Position numbers and translations under genes: made by a program. The notes under the pieces were generated by a model. It had not been told where the DNA came from. It saw only the letters and a program-made list of their open reading frames with translations, and did not search any database. 43,035 nucleotides of DNA from an uncultured Holophagaceae bacterium (GTDB lineage: Bacteria; Acidobacteriota; Holophagae; Holophagales; Holophagaceae): the NCBI GenBank assembly GCA_903840385.1, contig CAIMFT010000003.1, positions 1 to 43,035 on the forward strand. Direction: 5' to 3'. Shown in pieces: positions 23,098-30,993 of the stretch (positions are counted from its first letter, which is position 1; each line of letters opens with the position of its first letter).

Positions 23098-23868
23098 ATG
23101 ATGCACATCCTGCTGTCCCGCTGGCGCCAGGGCCACCGGACCCTGGCCTACCCCAAGACGATCCCCGCCCTGCCGGTGCGCTTCCAGGGCCTGCCCAGCT
23201 TCCGTGCCGAGCTGTGTCCCGAAGGCTGCAGCGACTGCGCCAAGGCCTGCCCCACGGAGGCCATCACCCTGAAGGCCGGGGCTCCCAGCCTGGACCTGGG
23301 TCGCTGCGTCTTCTGCCCCGCCTGTGTGGAGGCCTGCCCCGAGGGGGCCATCACCTTCACCCAGGACCACTGCCTGGCCGTCCGTACCCGAGAGGACCTG
23401 GTCCTCACCGGGACTGAGGCCTACCACCGGGCCGAGGCCCTGGGGGGCGAGCTACAGCGCCTGCTGGGCCGCTCCCTGAAGCTCCGGGTGGTGAGTGCTG
23501 GCGGCTGTAACGGGTGCGAGGTGGACGTGAACGTGCTGGGGACCCTCTCCTGGGACCTGGGCCGCTTCGGCATTCAGTTCGTGGCCTCACCGCGCCATGC
23601 GGATGGCCTGCTGGTCACGGGCCCCGTCACTCGCAACATGGCTCTGGCCCTGCAGAAGACCTACGACGCGGTGCCCGGACCCAAGATCGTCATCGCTGTG
23701 GGGGCCTGTGCCATCCAGGGTGGCCCCTACCACCAGCGCGAGGAGCAGCTGGGCGGCGTGGCCAGCCTGTTGCCCGTGGACCTGTATATCCCCGGCTGTC
23801 CCCCGCATCCCCTGACCATCCTGGATGGCCTGCTGCGGCTGATCGGAAAACTGAAAGAGCCCCGCTGA
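23098..23868 (+). CDS. HyfI-like small subunit fused to a two-cluster ferredoxin domain
   Basis: 256 residues. Residues 35-85 hold two [4Fe-4S] motifs, Cys40/44/47/51 (C-x3-C-x2-C-x3-C) and Cys70/73/76/80 (C-x2-C-x2-C-x3-C). Residues 125-256 are a NuoB/HycG domain with Cys137 and Cys140 (GGCNGCE), Cys204 (GACAIQGG) and Cys234 (IPGCPPHP), the hydrogenase-type proximal cluster. Electrons could pass ferredoxin clusters to proximal cluster to large subunit. In hydrogenase-3/4 the ferredoxin subunit (HycF/HyfH) is a separate gene; here it is fused and no separate one exists. An ATG at 23101 is equally possible. The stop lies inside the terminator loop. Confidence 0.9.
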   Translation: MMHILLSRWRQGHRTLAYPKTIPALPVRFQGLPSFRAELCPEGCSDCAKACPTEAITLKAGAPSLDLGRCVFCPACVEACPEGAITFTQDHCLAVRTREDLVLTGTEAYHRAEALGGELQRLLGRSLKLRVVSAGGCNGCEVDVNVLGTLSWDLGRFGIQFVASPRHADGLLVTGPVTRNMALALQKTYDAVPGPKIVIAVGACAIQGGPYHQREEQLGGVASLLPVDLYIPGCPPHPLTILDGLLRLIGKLKEPR

Positions 23869-23879
23869 GGCGGGGCTCT
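23856..23879. terminator. Bidirectional terminator between Ehr operon and gdh
   Basis: A perfect 10-bp stem AGAGCCCCGC / GCGGGGCTCT with a TGAG loop; the loop contains the stop codon of the HyfI-like gene. On the minus strand, downstream of gdh, the stem is followed by CTTTCAGTTTTCC, a reasonable T-rich tail. On the plus strand the tail (GTTAGG) is weak. It separates the two convergent operons. Confidence 0.8.
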
Positions 23880-23899
23880 GTTAGGGCTGCAATCTGCCT

Positions 23900-25153
23900 T
23901 TAGGCGTAGAACCCGCGGTACTTCATGGCCTGGGCCACGCGATCGAGGGCCAGGATGTAGGCGCCGATGCGGGGGTTGGTCTTGTACTTGTCGGTGGTGG
24001 CGAAGGTGGCCTGGAAGGCGTGGGTCATGTAGTCCACCAGGCGCTCGTTGACCTCGCGCTCCCGCCAGTAGAAGCCCTGGCGGTTCTGGACCCACTCGAA
24101 GTAGCTGACGGTCACGCCGCCGGCATTGGCCAGGATGTCCGGCACCACCAGCACCCGGTGCTCCAGGAGGATGGCGTCCGCCTCGGGGGTGGTGGGCCCA
24201 TTGGCGCCCTCGACGATGACCTTGGCTCGCACCTGGGGGGCGTTCTCGTCCGTGATCTGGTTTTCCGTGGCGGCAGGGACCAGGATGTCCACCGCCAGGG
24301 TGAGCAGGTCCGCCGGGTCCATGGGCTCAGCGCCCTTCACCCCGGTGACCGTGCCGGTCTCGCTGTGGTGCTTGAGCAGGGCGTGGATGTCCAGGCCCCG
24401 GTCGTTGCGGATGGCGCCCTTGAGGTCGCACACGGCCACGATGCGGGCCCCGGCCTCGTGCATCAGGCGGGCGGCCTGGCTGCCCACGTTCCCGAAGCCC
24501 TGGATGGCCACGGTGGCGCCGGCCAGGGGCTTGCCCAGGCGCTGCATGGCTTCCCGGGCGGTGATGAGGACGCCGCGGCCGGTGGCCTCGTTGCGTCCCA
24601 GGCTGCCGCCGAGGCCCAGGGGCTTCCCGGTGACCACGGCATTCTCAGTGCGGCGGACGTGCATGTTGTAGGTGTCGAGCACCCAGGCCATCGTCTGGGC
24701 GTCGGTACCCATGTCCTGGGCTGGCACGTCCCGGTCGGGGCCGATGATGTCCATGATCTCGGCGATGTAGCGGCGGGTGAGCCGCTCCTTTTCTCCGATG
24801 CTCAGGCGGTTGGGGTCGCAGACGATGCCGCCCTTGCCGCCGCCGAAGGGGACGTCCACCACGGCCGTCTTCCAGGTCATCCAGGCCGCCATGGCCTTGA
24901 CCTCGTCGAGGGTGACGTTCATGTCGTAGCGGATGCCGCCCTTGGCGGGGCCGCGGGTCAGGTTGTGCTGGACGCGGTAGCCCGTGAAGACCTCCCACTG
25001 GCCGTTGTCCATGAGCACGGGCAGGCTGACGATCATGGACCGGGTGGGGGCCATGAACACCTTGAAGAGGGCGTCATCCAGTCCGTAGAGTTCCGAAGCG
25101 ACACGCAGGCTGGCCTGCATGGCCTCGTAGGGGTTGATCTCGCGGTGCGTCAT
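23900..25153 (-). CDS. gdhA: Glutamate dehydrogenase
   Basis: A 417-residue Glu/Leu/Phe/Val dehydrogenase that interconverts glutamate and 2-oxoglutarate plus ammonia. Lys71 (RGPAKGGIR), Lys95 (MTWKTAVV) and catalytic Lys107 (PFGGGKGG) match the clostridial enzyme's Lys89, Lys113 and Lys125. The dinucleotide fold has IQGFGNVGSQ followed by VAVCDLKG; the aspartate there favours NAD over NADP (inference). It is the last gene after obgE-nadD-rsfS, 19 bp downstream of rsfS, an unusual placement that may give it constitutive expression. A leucine-type specificity is less likely because Lys71 is retained. Confidence 0.93.
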   Translation of the reverse strand: MTHREINPYEAMQASLRVASELYGLDDALFKVFMAPTRSMIVSLPVLMDNGQWEVFTGYRVQHNLTRGPAKGGIRYDMNVTLDEVKAMAAWMTWKTAVVDVPFGGGKGGIVCDPNRLSIGEKERLTRRYIAEIMDIIGPDRDVPAQDMGTDAQTMAWVLDTYNMHVRRTENAVVTGKPLGLGGSLGRNEATGRGVLITAREAMQRLGKPLAGATVAIQGFGNVGSQAARLMHEAGARIVAVCDLKGAIRNDRGLDIHALLKHHSETGTVTGVKGAEPMDPADLLTLAVDILVPAATENQITDENAPQVRAKVIVEGANGPTTPEADAILLEHRVLVVPDILANAGGVTVSYFEWVQNRQGFYWREREVNERLVDYMTHAFQATFATTDKYKTNPRIGAYILALDRVAQAMKYRGFYA

Positions 25154-25172
25154 GGAGGGCTGCTCCTATGTC

Positions 25173-25547
25173 CTATGGTTGGGGCTCGGATTCGGGGTGC
25201 TCTTCGGGGGGCAGCTCCAGGTCGCGGCCTGCGCTCCACAGGCCCTCCAGGTTGTAGTGCCGCCGGGTCTCTTCGTCCATGACATGGACAACCAGGTCGC
25301 CGTAGTCCAGGAGCACCCAGTTGCCGTTGGCCTCGCCCTCCCGGCTGATGGGATGCTCGCCGGTCTGCCTGAGGGCATCCTCGATGGCTCCGGCGATGGC
25401 GCGGTTCTGGCGATCGCTGCCGCCGCTCATGAAGGCGAAGGTGTCAGTGAAGCTGGCGATCTCCCCTACGTCCAGCAGGCGGACGCGGAAGGCTTTCTTG
25501 GACCGAGCGGCTTCGACGACGGTCGCAAGCCGGGAATCAAGGGACAT
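25173..25547 (-). CDS. rsfS: Ribosome silencing factor RsfS
   Basis: A 124-residue protein of the DUF143/Iojap family that binds uL14 on the large subunit and blocks subunit joining in starvation. Typical core: FMSGGSDRQNRAIAGAIEDAL, then NWVLLDYGDLVVHVMDEETR and YNLEGLW. The acidic Pro/Glu C-terminal tail is variable in the family. It is directly downstream of nadD, the common arrangement in bacteria, and 19 bp upstream of gdh. Confidence 0.95.
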   Translation of the reverse strand: MSLDSRLATVVEAARSKKAFRVRLLDVGEIASFTDTFAFMSGGSDRQNRAIAGAIEDALRQTGEHPISREGEANGNWVLLDYGDLVVHVMDEETRRHYNLEGLWSAGRDLELPPEEHPESEPQP

Positions 25548-25564
25548 GCAGGCTCCAAGTCAAT

Positions 25565-26179
25565 TTAACGATACAAAGTTTCCGAGCGAATGGCAGAGAG
25601 AACTTGCGGGGGCAGGCCGGCGGGGTCCTCCCCCGGGGCATCCCGGAGGCGGTCGCGAAGGGTGGTGGAGGCCAGGTCCAGGTCTGTGGTGGGCAGGGGC
25701 ACCAGCTCCCCAGGGCCCCCACTCCAGCGGTCCACGAGGTGCAGGCCCGGGACTTCCGGCACCTGGAAGGGGGCCCCGGGACGCTGGGCCACGGCGGCGG
25801 CAGCGAGGGCAAAGACCCGCTCTGGGCGGCGCCAGGCAGGCAGTCCGGGCAGCTGGTCGCTGCCCATGATGAGGATCCATTGGGTGCCGGGCTCCCGCTG
25901 GGTCAGGGCCTCCAGGGTGTCCACGGTGTAGCTTCGGCCGCCGCGCTCCAGCTCCAGGGGGTCCACCCGGCAGCGGGGATCCAGGCCCACCAGCGCCAGG
26001 TCCAGGAGCTGACGGCGGGCCTGGGGGGCCGGGCCGCCGGGGTCCTCCTTGTGGGGGCTGAGGGCCGTGGGGACAAAGCGCAGCTCGTCGAGCTCCAGAT
26101 GGGCCAGGGCCAGGCGGGCCAGCTCCAGGTGCCCCTCATGCGGGGGGTTGAAGGCGCCACCCAGGAGCCCGATGCGCAC
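25565..26179 (-). CDS. nadD: Nicotinate-nucleotide adenylyltransferase
   Basis: Transfers AMP from ATP to nicotinate mononucleotide in NAD synthesis. 204 residues, normal for NadD. The nucleotidyltransferase motif GGAFNPPHEGH is at 7-17, SPHK at 41-44 and the ISSTxIR-like element reads LASTTLRDRL near the C-terminus. It starts at GTG, sharing one base with the obgE TAG stop, so it is translationally coupled to obgE. The next gene, rsfS, follows after 17 bp. Confidence 0.95.
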   Translation of the reverse strand: MRIGLLGGAFNPPHEGHLELARLALAHLELDELRFVPTALSPHKEDPGGPAPQARRQLLDLALVGLDPRCRVDPLELERGGRSYTVDTLEALTQREPGTQWILIMGSDQLPGLPAWRRPERVFALAAAAVAQRPGAPFQVPEVPGLHLVDRWSGGPGELVPLPTTDLDLASTTLRDRLRDAPGEDPAGLPPQVLSAIRSETLYR

Positions 26180-27195
26180 TACTGGGCCTCGGCCTTGAGG
26201 AACGCATCCACGGCGAAGGCCAGCTCTTTCAGGCCCTCCCCAGTGACACCCGAGATGAAGAAGGCACGGTGGCCGCGGGCAGCGCAGAGGTCCCCGAAGG
26301 CCTTGCGGCGGTCGTCGTCCTGCAGGGCATCCGACTTGGTGCCCAGCAGCCAGCGGGGCTTGGCAGCCAGCACTGGGCTGAAGGCGTGAACCTCCCCCTC
26401 GATGACGCGGATGGCTTCCTCGGGCTCCGTGACGGGGTCCGACAGGTCCACCAGGTGGAGGAGCATGCGGGTGCGCTCGACGTGGCGCAGGAACTGGATG
26501 CCCAGGCCGGCGCCCTCGGCGGCGCCTTCGATGAGGCCAGGGATGTCGGCGATGACCCAGCTGTCCAGCACGTCCCCGCCGAAGCGGTCGAGGCTGACCA
26601 CGCCCAGCTGGGGCTCCAGGGTGGTGAAGGGGTAGCCGGCGATCTTGGGGCGGGCGGCGCTGAGGCGGCTCACCAGGGTGCTCTTGCCCGCATTGGGGAA
26701 GCCCACCAGGCCCACGTCCGCGATGAGCTTCAGCTCCATGTCGAGGATGCGCTCCTCGCCGTCCTCCCCGGGCTGGTGATGGCGGGGGGTGCGGTTGGTG
26801 GAGCTGCGGAAGCGGGCGTTGCCCAGGCCGCCACGGCCGCCACGGGCCACGCAGACCACCTCACCGTCCTGGAGGAGCTCGGCCAGGGTCTCGCCGGTCT
26901 GGGCGTCCTTGACCAGGGTGCCGCGGGGGACCTCGAGGAGTACATCAGCCCCATCCGAGCCGTGGCGCATGCAGCCCTCGCCCTGGGAGCCCCGGCCAGC
27001 CACGAAGTCGCGCTTGTGGCGGTAGGGGTTGAGGGTGTTCAGGGCGCGGTTGGCCTTCAGGAAGATGCTGCCGCCCTTGCCGCCGTCCCCACCGTCAGGA
27101 CCACCCTCCGGGGCAAACTTCTCCCGGCGGAAGCTCATGGCACCCGAGCCCCCGTGACCGGCGGCGATGGTGAGCTGGATGTGGTCGAGGAACAC
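26179..27195 (-). CDS. obgE: GTPase ObgE/CgtA
   Basis: A 338-residue essential GTPase in 50S assembly and stress response. The glycine-rich Obg domain covers residues 1-158 (GGSGAMSFRREKFAPEGGPD), followed by the G domain: G1 GFPNAGKST (165-173), G2 YPFTT, G3 DIPG, G4 TKSD and G5 SGVTG. It ends after the G domain, without the extra C-terminal domain of some Obg proteins. The start is GTG. A strong terminator (27232-27262) lies between rpmA and obgE, so obgE needs its own promoter or read-through; I did not find a clear promoter in the 36 bp between. Confidence 0.96.
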   Translation of the reverse strand: MFLDHIQLTIAAGHGGSGAMSFRREKFAPEGGPDGGDGGKGGSIFLKANRALNTLNPYRHKRDFVAGRGSQGEGCMRHGSDGADVLLEVPRGTLVKDAQTGETLAELLQDGEVVCVARGGRGGLGNARFRSSTNRTPRHHQPGEDGEERILDMELKLIADVGLVGFPNAGKSTLVSRLSAARPKIAGYPFTTLEPQLGVVSLDRFGGDVLDSWVIADIPGLIEGAAEGAGLGIQFLRHVERTRMLLHLVDLSDPVTEPEEAIRVIEGEVHAFSPVLAAKPRWLLGTKSDALQDDDRRKAFGDLCAARGHRAFFISGVTGEGLKELAFAVDAFLKAEAQ

Positions 27196-27231
27196 GGAGG
27201 ACCTGCTGTTCAGTCAAGCATTGAAGAAATA

Positions 27232-27262
27232 AGCACAGGCCGGGCTAAGCCCGGCCTGTGCT
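27232..27262 (-). terminator. Intrinsic terminator of rplU-rpmA
   Basis: Arms AGCACAGGCCGGGCT and its exact reverse complement (15 nt each) around a single A; realistically a 13-bp stem with a 5-nt loop. On the minus strand it is followed by TTATTTCTTC, a T-rich tail. It lies 46 bp after the rpmA stop and just before obgE. Confidence 0.85.
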
Positions 27263-27308
27263 CGGGGTTTCAGAGGGCAGGCGCAGCGCGCATACCCCCG
27301 AAGGCCAG

Positions 27309-27569
27309 TCACTCTTGGACAGGGTCGATGTGGATGAAGCGGCCGGAGCGGCCCTTGTCCTGGAAGCGGACCTTGCCCAGGGTGAGGGCAAACAGGGTGT
27401 GGTCCTTGCCCATGCCGACATTGATGCCGGCCTTGAACTTGGTGCCGCGCTGGCGGACGAGGATGGAGCCACCGGGGACGAGCTCGCCGCCGAACTCCTT
27501 CACGCCGAGGCGCTGAGAGTGGGAATCGCGACCGTTGCGGCTGGAACCAACGCCTTTTTTATGTGCCAT
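27309..27569 (-). CDS. rpmA: 50S ribosomal protein bL27
   Basis: An 86-residue protein with the hallmark [18 protein letters not shown] start and RLGVKEFGG; the N-terminus reaches the peptidyl-transferase centre. It starts directly at MAHKK with no cleavable leader peptide of the Firmicute type. The [13 protein letters not shown] block is typical. It lies downstream of rplU with an unusual hairpin in the 77-bp gap and is followed by a strong terminator. Confidence 0.98.
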   Translation of the reverse strand: MAHKKGVGSSRNGRDSHSQRLGVKEFGGELVPGGSILVRQRGTKFKAGINVGMGKDHTLFALTLGKVRFQDKGRSGRFIHIDPVQE

Positions 27570-27622
27570 GGGAATACCTCTTCATCTGAATGTCGAATTG
27601 ATCAGTAGGTTTCTTTTCACAT

Positions 27623-27650
27623 CTAACTTTTTCGCAGGCGAAAAAGTTAG
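27623..27650 (-). other. AT-rich hairpin between rplU and rpmA
   Basis: Arms CTAACTTTTTCGC and its exact reverse complement (13 nt each) separated by 2 nt. The rplU stop codon (27647-27649) lies in the first arm on the minus strand. No T-run follows, so it does not look like a terminator; it could be an attenuator, an RNase site or an element that sets the L21:L27 ratio. Confidence 0.7.
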
Positions 27651-27958
27651 CCGTTGATCGCCTTGATGCGGACTTCGGTGTAGCCCTGACGGTGGCCCTT
27701 GGTGCGCTGGTAGGTGGTGGTCTTCTTCTTCTTGAAGATGATCACCTTCTTGGCGCGGTCATGGGTGATGACCTCGGCCTCGACCGTGGCACCGCTCAGG
27801 GTGGGCTGACCCACCTTCAGCTCGCCGGCGTTGTCGATGAGCAGGACTTCCTCGAAGGTCACAGCTTCCTTGATGTCCTTCTGCAGAGTCTCAACGCGGA
27901 TGATGTCACCCTCGGAAACCCGGTACTGCTTCCCGCCGGTCTTGATGATTGCGTACAT
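27647..27958 (-). CDS. rplU: 50S ribosomal protein bL21
   Basis: A 103-residue primary 23S rRNA binding protein. Start MYAIIKTGGKQYRVSEGD is diagnostic; the C-terminal KKKKTTTYQRTKGHRQ block binds RNA. The ATG at 27958 has AGAGG 8 nt upstream; a longer frame upstream is not supported. It heads the rplU-rpmA operon with the promoter at 28039-28067. Confidence 0.98.
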   Translation of the reverse strand: MYAIIKTGGKQYRVSEGDIIRVETLQKDIKEAVTFEEVLLIDNAGELKVGQPTLSGATVEAEVITHDRAKKVIIFKKKKTTTYQRTKGHRQGYTEVRIKAING

Positions 27959-28038
27959 GAAAACCTCTTTGGTTGGGGCACATGGGCGGCAGTCCTGTCG
28001 GACGCACTTGGGAGCCCACGGCCAGGGCAAGGCCCATC

Positions 28039-28067
28039 AGTATGCGGGGAAAGGCCTGTTCACTCAA
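28039..28067 (-). promoter_or_regulatory. rplU-rpmA promoter
   Basis: On the minus strand, -35 TTGAGT (28062-28067) and -10 CATACT (28039-28044) with a 17-nt spacer. Transcription would start near 28032, leaving about 74 nt before the rplU ATG, room for a leader structure. No conserved L21 leader motif was recognised. Confidence 0.6.
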
Positions 28068-28177
28068 GGGAAAATCCTGCCGTGGCCCCTGCCGCCAGGC
28101 CTCCGGGTGAGCGGCTGCCCAGGGTTTCATTCCCTCCCCCGGGTCCGGGATGGGATGATCGGAGGCCGGAGACTCCC

Positions 28178-29647
28178 ATGGGCCGTGACTTCCAGACCTT
28201 CCTGAAGACCCTCGAGGCGGCGGGTGAGCTGAGCCGGGTGGGTCCGGAAGTGGATCCCTTCCTTGAGATGGGCGCCATCGCCGACCGGGTCTCCAAGCAG
28301 CCGGGGGGCGGGAAGGCGCTGCTGTTCGAGCACCCCACAGGCAAGAGCGTCCCCGTGGCCATGAACGTCTTCGGCAGCCTCAAGCGCATGGAGATGGCCC
28401 TGGGCGTGGACCAGGAGCCCCGGGGTCTGGATGCCCTGGCTGATCGCATTGAGGCCCTGGTGCAGAAGGCCATGCCCAAGCCCGGCGCCACCCTCTTCGA
28501 GAAGCTGGGCAAGCTCATGTCCCTGGTGGAGGTCGGCTCCTGGCTGCCCAAGACCGTGCGCAAGGGTCTCTGCCAGGAAGTGATCCTGACGGGCGACCAG
28601 ATCCGCCTCACGGACCTGCCGGTGCTCACCACCTGGCCCGAGGATGGGGGCCCCTTCATCACCCTGGGCATGAGCCACACCCGCAACAAGGAGACGGGCC
28701 ACCGCAACATGGGCCTCTATCGGCTGCAGGTCTACGATGACCGCACCCTGGGCTTCCACACCCAGCTGCACCACGACGGGGCCCGCAACCGCCACGGCTA
28801 CGACGCCGATGAGCGCATGCCTGTGGCCGTGACCTTTGGCGGCGATCCGGCCCTCACTTATGCCGCCACAGCCCCCCTGCCACCCTTCATCAGCGAGGTC
28901 ATGTTCGCGGGCTTCCTGCGGGGCGAGGGCATCGAGACCGTCCGCTGCATCACCAACGACCTGGAGGTCCCGGCGGACTCGGAGCTCGTCATCGAGGGCT
29001 ATGTGCTTCCTGGCGAGCTGCGCCGGGAGGGCCCCTTCGGTGATCACACCGGCTACTACTCCCTGGCCGACGACTACCCGGTGCTGCACGTGGAAGCCAT
29101 CACCATGCGGAAGCACCCGGTGTTCCCCGCCACCATCGTGGGCCGTCCCCCCCAGGAGGACGCCTACCTGGGCCTGGCCACGGAGCGCATCTTCCTCCCG
29201 CTCCTGCGCATGGTGCTGCCCGAGATCCGCGACATGCACCTGCCCGCCGCCGGGGCCTTCCACAACCTGGTGATCCTGAGTATGAAGAAGGAGTACCCCG
29301 GGCACCCGCAGAAGGTCATGAGTGCCATCTGGGGCACGGGCCAGATCATGTTTACCAAGGGCATCGTCATCGTGGACGAGGACATCGATCCCCATGACCT
29401 GACCGAGGTGCTCTTCCGCCTCACCAGCAACGTGGATCCCAAGCGGGACCTGCTCTTCACCGAGGGGCCCCTGGACGTGCTGGACCACGCCGCTGACCGC
29501 TTCGCCTACGGCAGCAAGGTGGGCGTGGATGCTACCCGCAAGAACAAGCCCTGGGACGGCTACCCACGAGAGTGGCCCCGGGACCTGGCCTTCCCTGACG
29601 ATGTTCTGGAGCGGGTTGCCCGCCGCTGGACGGAGTACGGGCTGTAG
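28178..29647 (+). CDS. UbiD-family decarboxylase (menaquinone/ubiquinone type)
   Basis: A 489-residue prenylated-FMN-dependent decarboxylase. RNMGLYRLQ (177-185) and the E-x3-E catalytic stretch GELRREGPFGDHTGYY (Glu280, Glu284) match UbiD/MqnP-type enzymes; from memory E. coli UbiD reads the same GE-x3-EGP pattern. It acts on an aromatic quinone precursor or other aromatic acid; the exact substrate is not determined. The partner prenyltransferase UbiX is not in the window. The ATG at 28178 has GGAG 7 nt upstream. It diverges from rplU and precedes an MgtC-like gene by 34 bp. Confidence 0.88.
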   Translation: MGRDFQTFLKTLEAAGELSRVGPEVDPFLEMGAIADRVSKQPGGGKALLFEHPTGKSVPVAMNVFGSLKRMEMALGVDQEPRGLDALADRIEALVQKAMPKPGATLFEKLGKLMSLVEVGSWLPKTVRKGLCQEVILTGDQIRLTDLPVLTTWPEDGGPFITLGMSHTRNKETGHRNMGLYRLQVYDDRTLGFHTQLHHDGARNRHGYDADERMPVAVTFGGDPALTYAATAPLPPFISEVMFAGFLRGEGIETVRCITNDLEVPADSELVIEGYVLPGELRREGPFGDHTGYYSLADDYPVLHVEAITMRKHPVFPATIVGRPPQEDAYLGLATERIFLPLLRMVLPEIRDMHLPAAGAFHNLVILSMKKEYPGHPQKVMSAIWGTGQIMFTKGIVIVDEDIDPHDLTEVLFRLTSNVDPKRDLLFTEGPLDVLDHAADRFAYGSKVGVDATRKNKPWDGYPREWPRDLAFPDDVLERVARRWTEYGL

Positions 29648-29681
29648 GCTGATACCTGCACCCCACGAGAGGGAGTCCTGA

Positions 29682-30986
29682 ATGCTGCCTCCGCAAGTCA
29701 CGCCCTTCCTGCTCACCCTGGCCATCAGTGCGCTGATCGGCATCGGCCTGCGGGACTACTACGAGTCTGAACAGAAGTTCGAGACCTTCGGCACGGTCCG
29801 CACCTTCGTCTTCATCGGCATGCTGGGCTTCATGCTCTGCCAGATCCCGGGGGCGGGCACGATGGCCTTCCTGGTGGGCATGGCCGCCCTGGTGCCTTTC
29901 CTGGTGGTCTACTACAGCAACAAGGTCCACCAGCAGAAGAGTCCCGGCATGATCGGGATCCTCATTGCGCTACTGACCTATGCCACGGGCCCAGTGGCGC
30001 TGTATCAGCCCCACTGGTTCCTGGTGCTCTATGGGGTCTCGATCCTCTTCGTGCTGCACTCCAAGGGCCGGGTGCGCCAGTTCACCGACCGCCTGGAGAC
30101 GGGCGAGGTGGTCACCGCCTGCAAGTTCCTGGCGATCGCCGCCGTGGTGCTGCCGCTCATCCCAGAGCTGAACACGGCCACGGGGCTGGTGGGGTCCCTG
30201 CTCCGCAACCTGCCGGTCAGCCCCCGGCAGATCTGGATGGCGGTGGTCATCACCACCTCCATCTCGTACCTGGGCTATGTCTTCCAGACCTACCTCTTCC
30301 CCAAGAAGGGCGTGCTCCTCACGGGTCTCATCGGCGGTGTCTACTCCAGCACTCTGGCGGTGCTGGTGCTGGCCAAGAAGTCCAAGACCGACCCCGGCCA
30401 CGAGGTGGAGAGCGCTGCGGCGATCCTCATGGCCGTGAGCATGATGTACCTCCGGGTGCTGGTCCTGGTGGCCATCTTCCGCTTCCACTCGGCGGTCCAG
30501 CTCGGGCCGGCCCTGCTGGTCCTTGCGGCAGGTGCTGCGGCCTATGGGCTCTGGCTCCGCCGGGAGCCGGCGGAGTCCACCGCACCGGTGCCTGCGGCGG
30601 AGTTGCCTGCCGAAGGCCTCGAGCCCTCCATGCGCAGGAACCCCCTGGAGCTCAACTCGGCCCTCTTCTTCGCCCTCATGTTCGTGGTGGTGTCCCTGGC
30701 CACGAAGTACGCCCTGCTCCACTACCAGGGCATGGGCCTCCGGGCCCTGTCCTTCCTGGTGGGCTGCTCGGACATCACGCCCTTCATACTGTCGGTGCTG
30801 CAGGGCGACCTGGGCCTGGGGACGCCCCAGATCCTGCAGGCCATCATCCTGGCGACTGCCAGCAACAACGTTGTGAAAGCGGCCTACACCTATCTGTTCG
30901 GCGCCCGGCGCACGGCCCGCCTTGCGGCCACAGGCCTGCTCACCGGCGCAGCCCTGTCCATCCTCTACGCCGTCCTCGCCCTCTAG
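29682..30986 (+). CDS. MgtC/SapB family membrane protein with DUF4010 domain
   Basis: A 434-residue polytopic protein. The N-terminal segment (ALIGIGLRDYYESEQKFETFGTVRTFVFIGMLG) carries the MgtC-type GxxR...FxTFGTVRTF pattern. The C-terminal half (from about residue 180) contains a run of membrane helices characteristic of DUF4010, with ATASNNVVKAAY near the end. Function is not known for this architecture; MgtC itself acts in magnesium limitation and F-ATPase control, but that should not be carried over. GGGAG precedes the ATG. It may be co-transcribed with the UbiD-like gene; a weak promoter (TGGACG-N17-TGATAC) overlaps the end of that gene. Confidence 0.85.
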   Translation: MLPPQVTPFLLTLAISALIGIGLRDYYESEQKFETFGTVRTFVFIGMLGFMLCQIPGAGTMAFLVGMAALVPFLVVYYSNKVHQQKSPGMIGILIALLTYATGPVALYQPHWFLVLYGVSILFVLHSKGRVRQFTDRLETGEVVTACKFLAIAAVVLPLIPELNTATGLVGSLLRNLPVSPRQIWMAVVITTSISYLGYVFQTYLFPKKGVLLTGLIGGVYSSTLAVLVLAKKSKTDPGHEVESAAAILMAVSMMYLRVLVLVAIFRFHSAVQLGPALLVLAAGAAAYGLWLRREPAESTAPVPAAELPAEGLEPSMRRNPLELNSALFFALMFVVVSLATKYALLHYQGMGLRALSFLVGCSDITPFILSVLQGDLGLGTPQILQAIILATASNNVVKAAYTYLFGARRTARLAATGLLTGAALSILYAVLAL

Positions 30987-30993
30987 CCGGGCC

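Noticed and set aside
25165..25180. Short tandem TCCTATG TCCTATG between rsfS and gdh
   Set aside because: Only two copies of 7 nt; likely chance, with no evident role.
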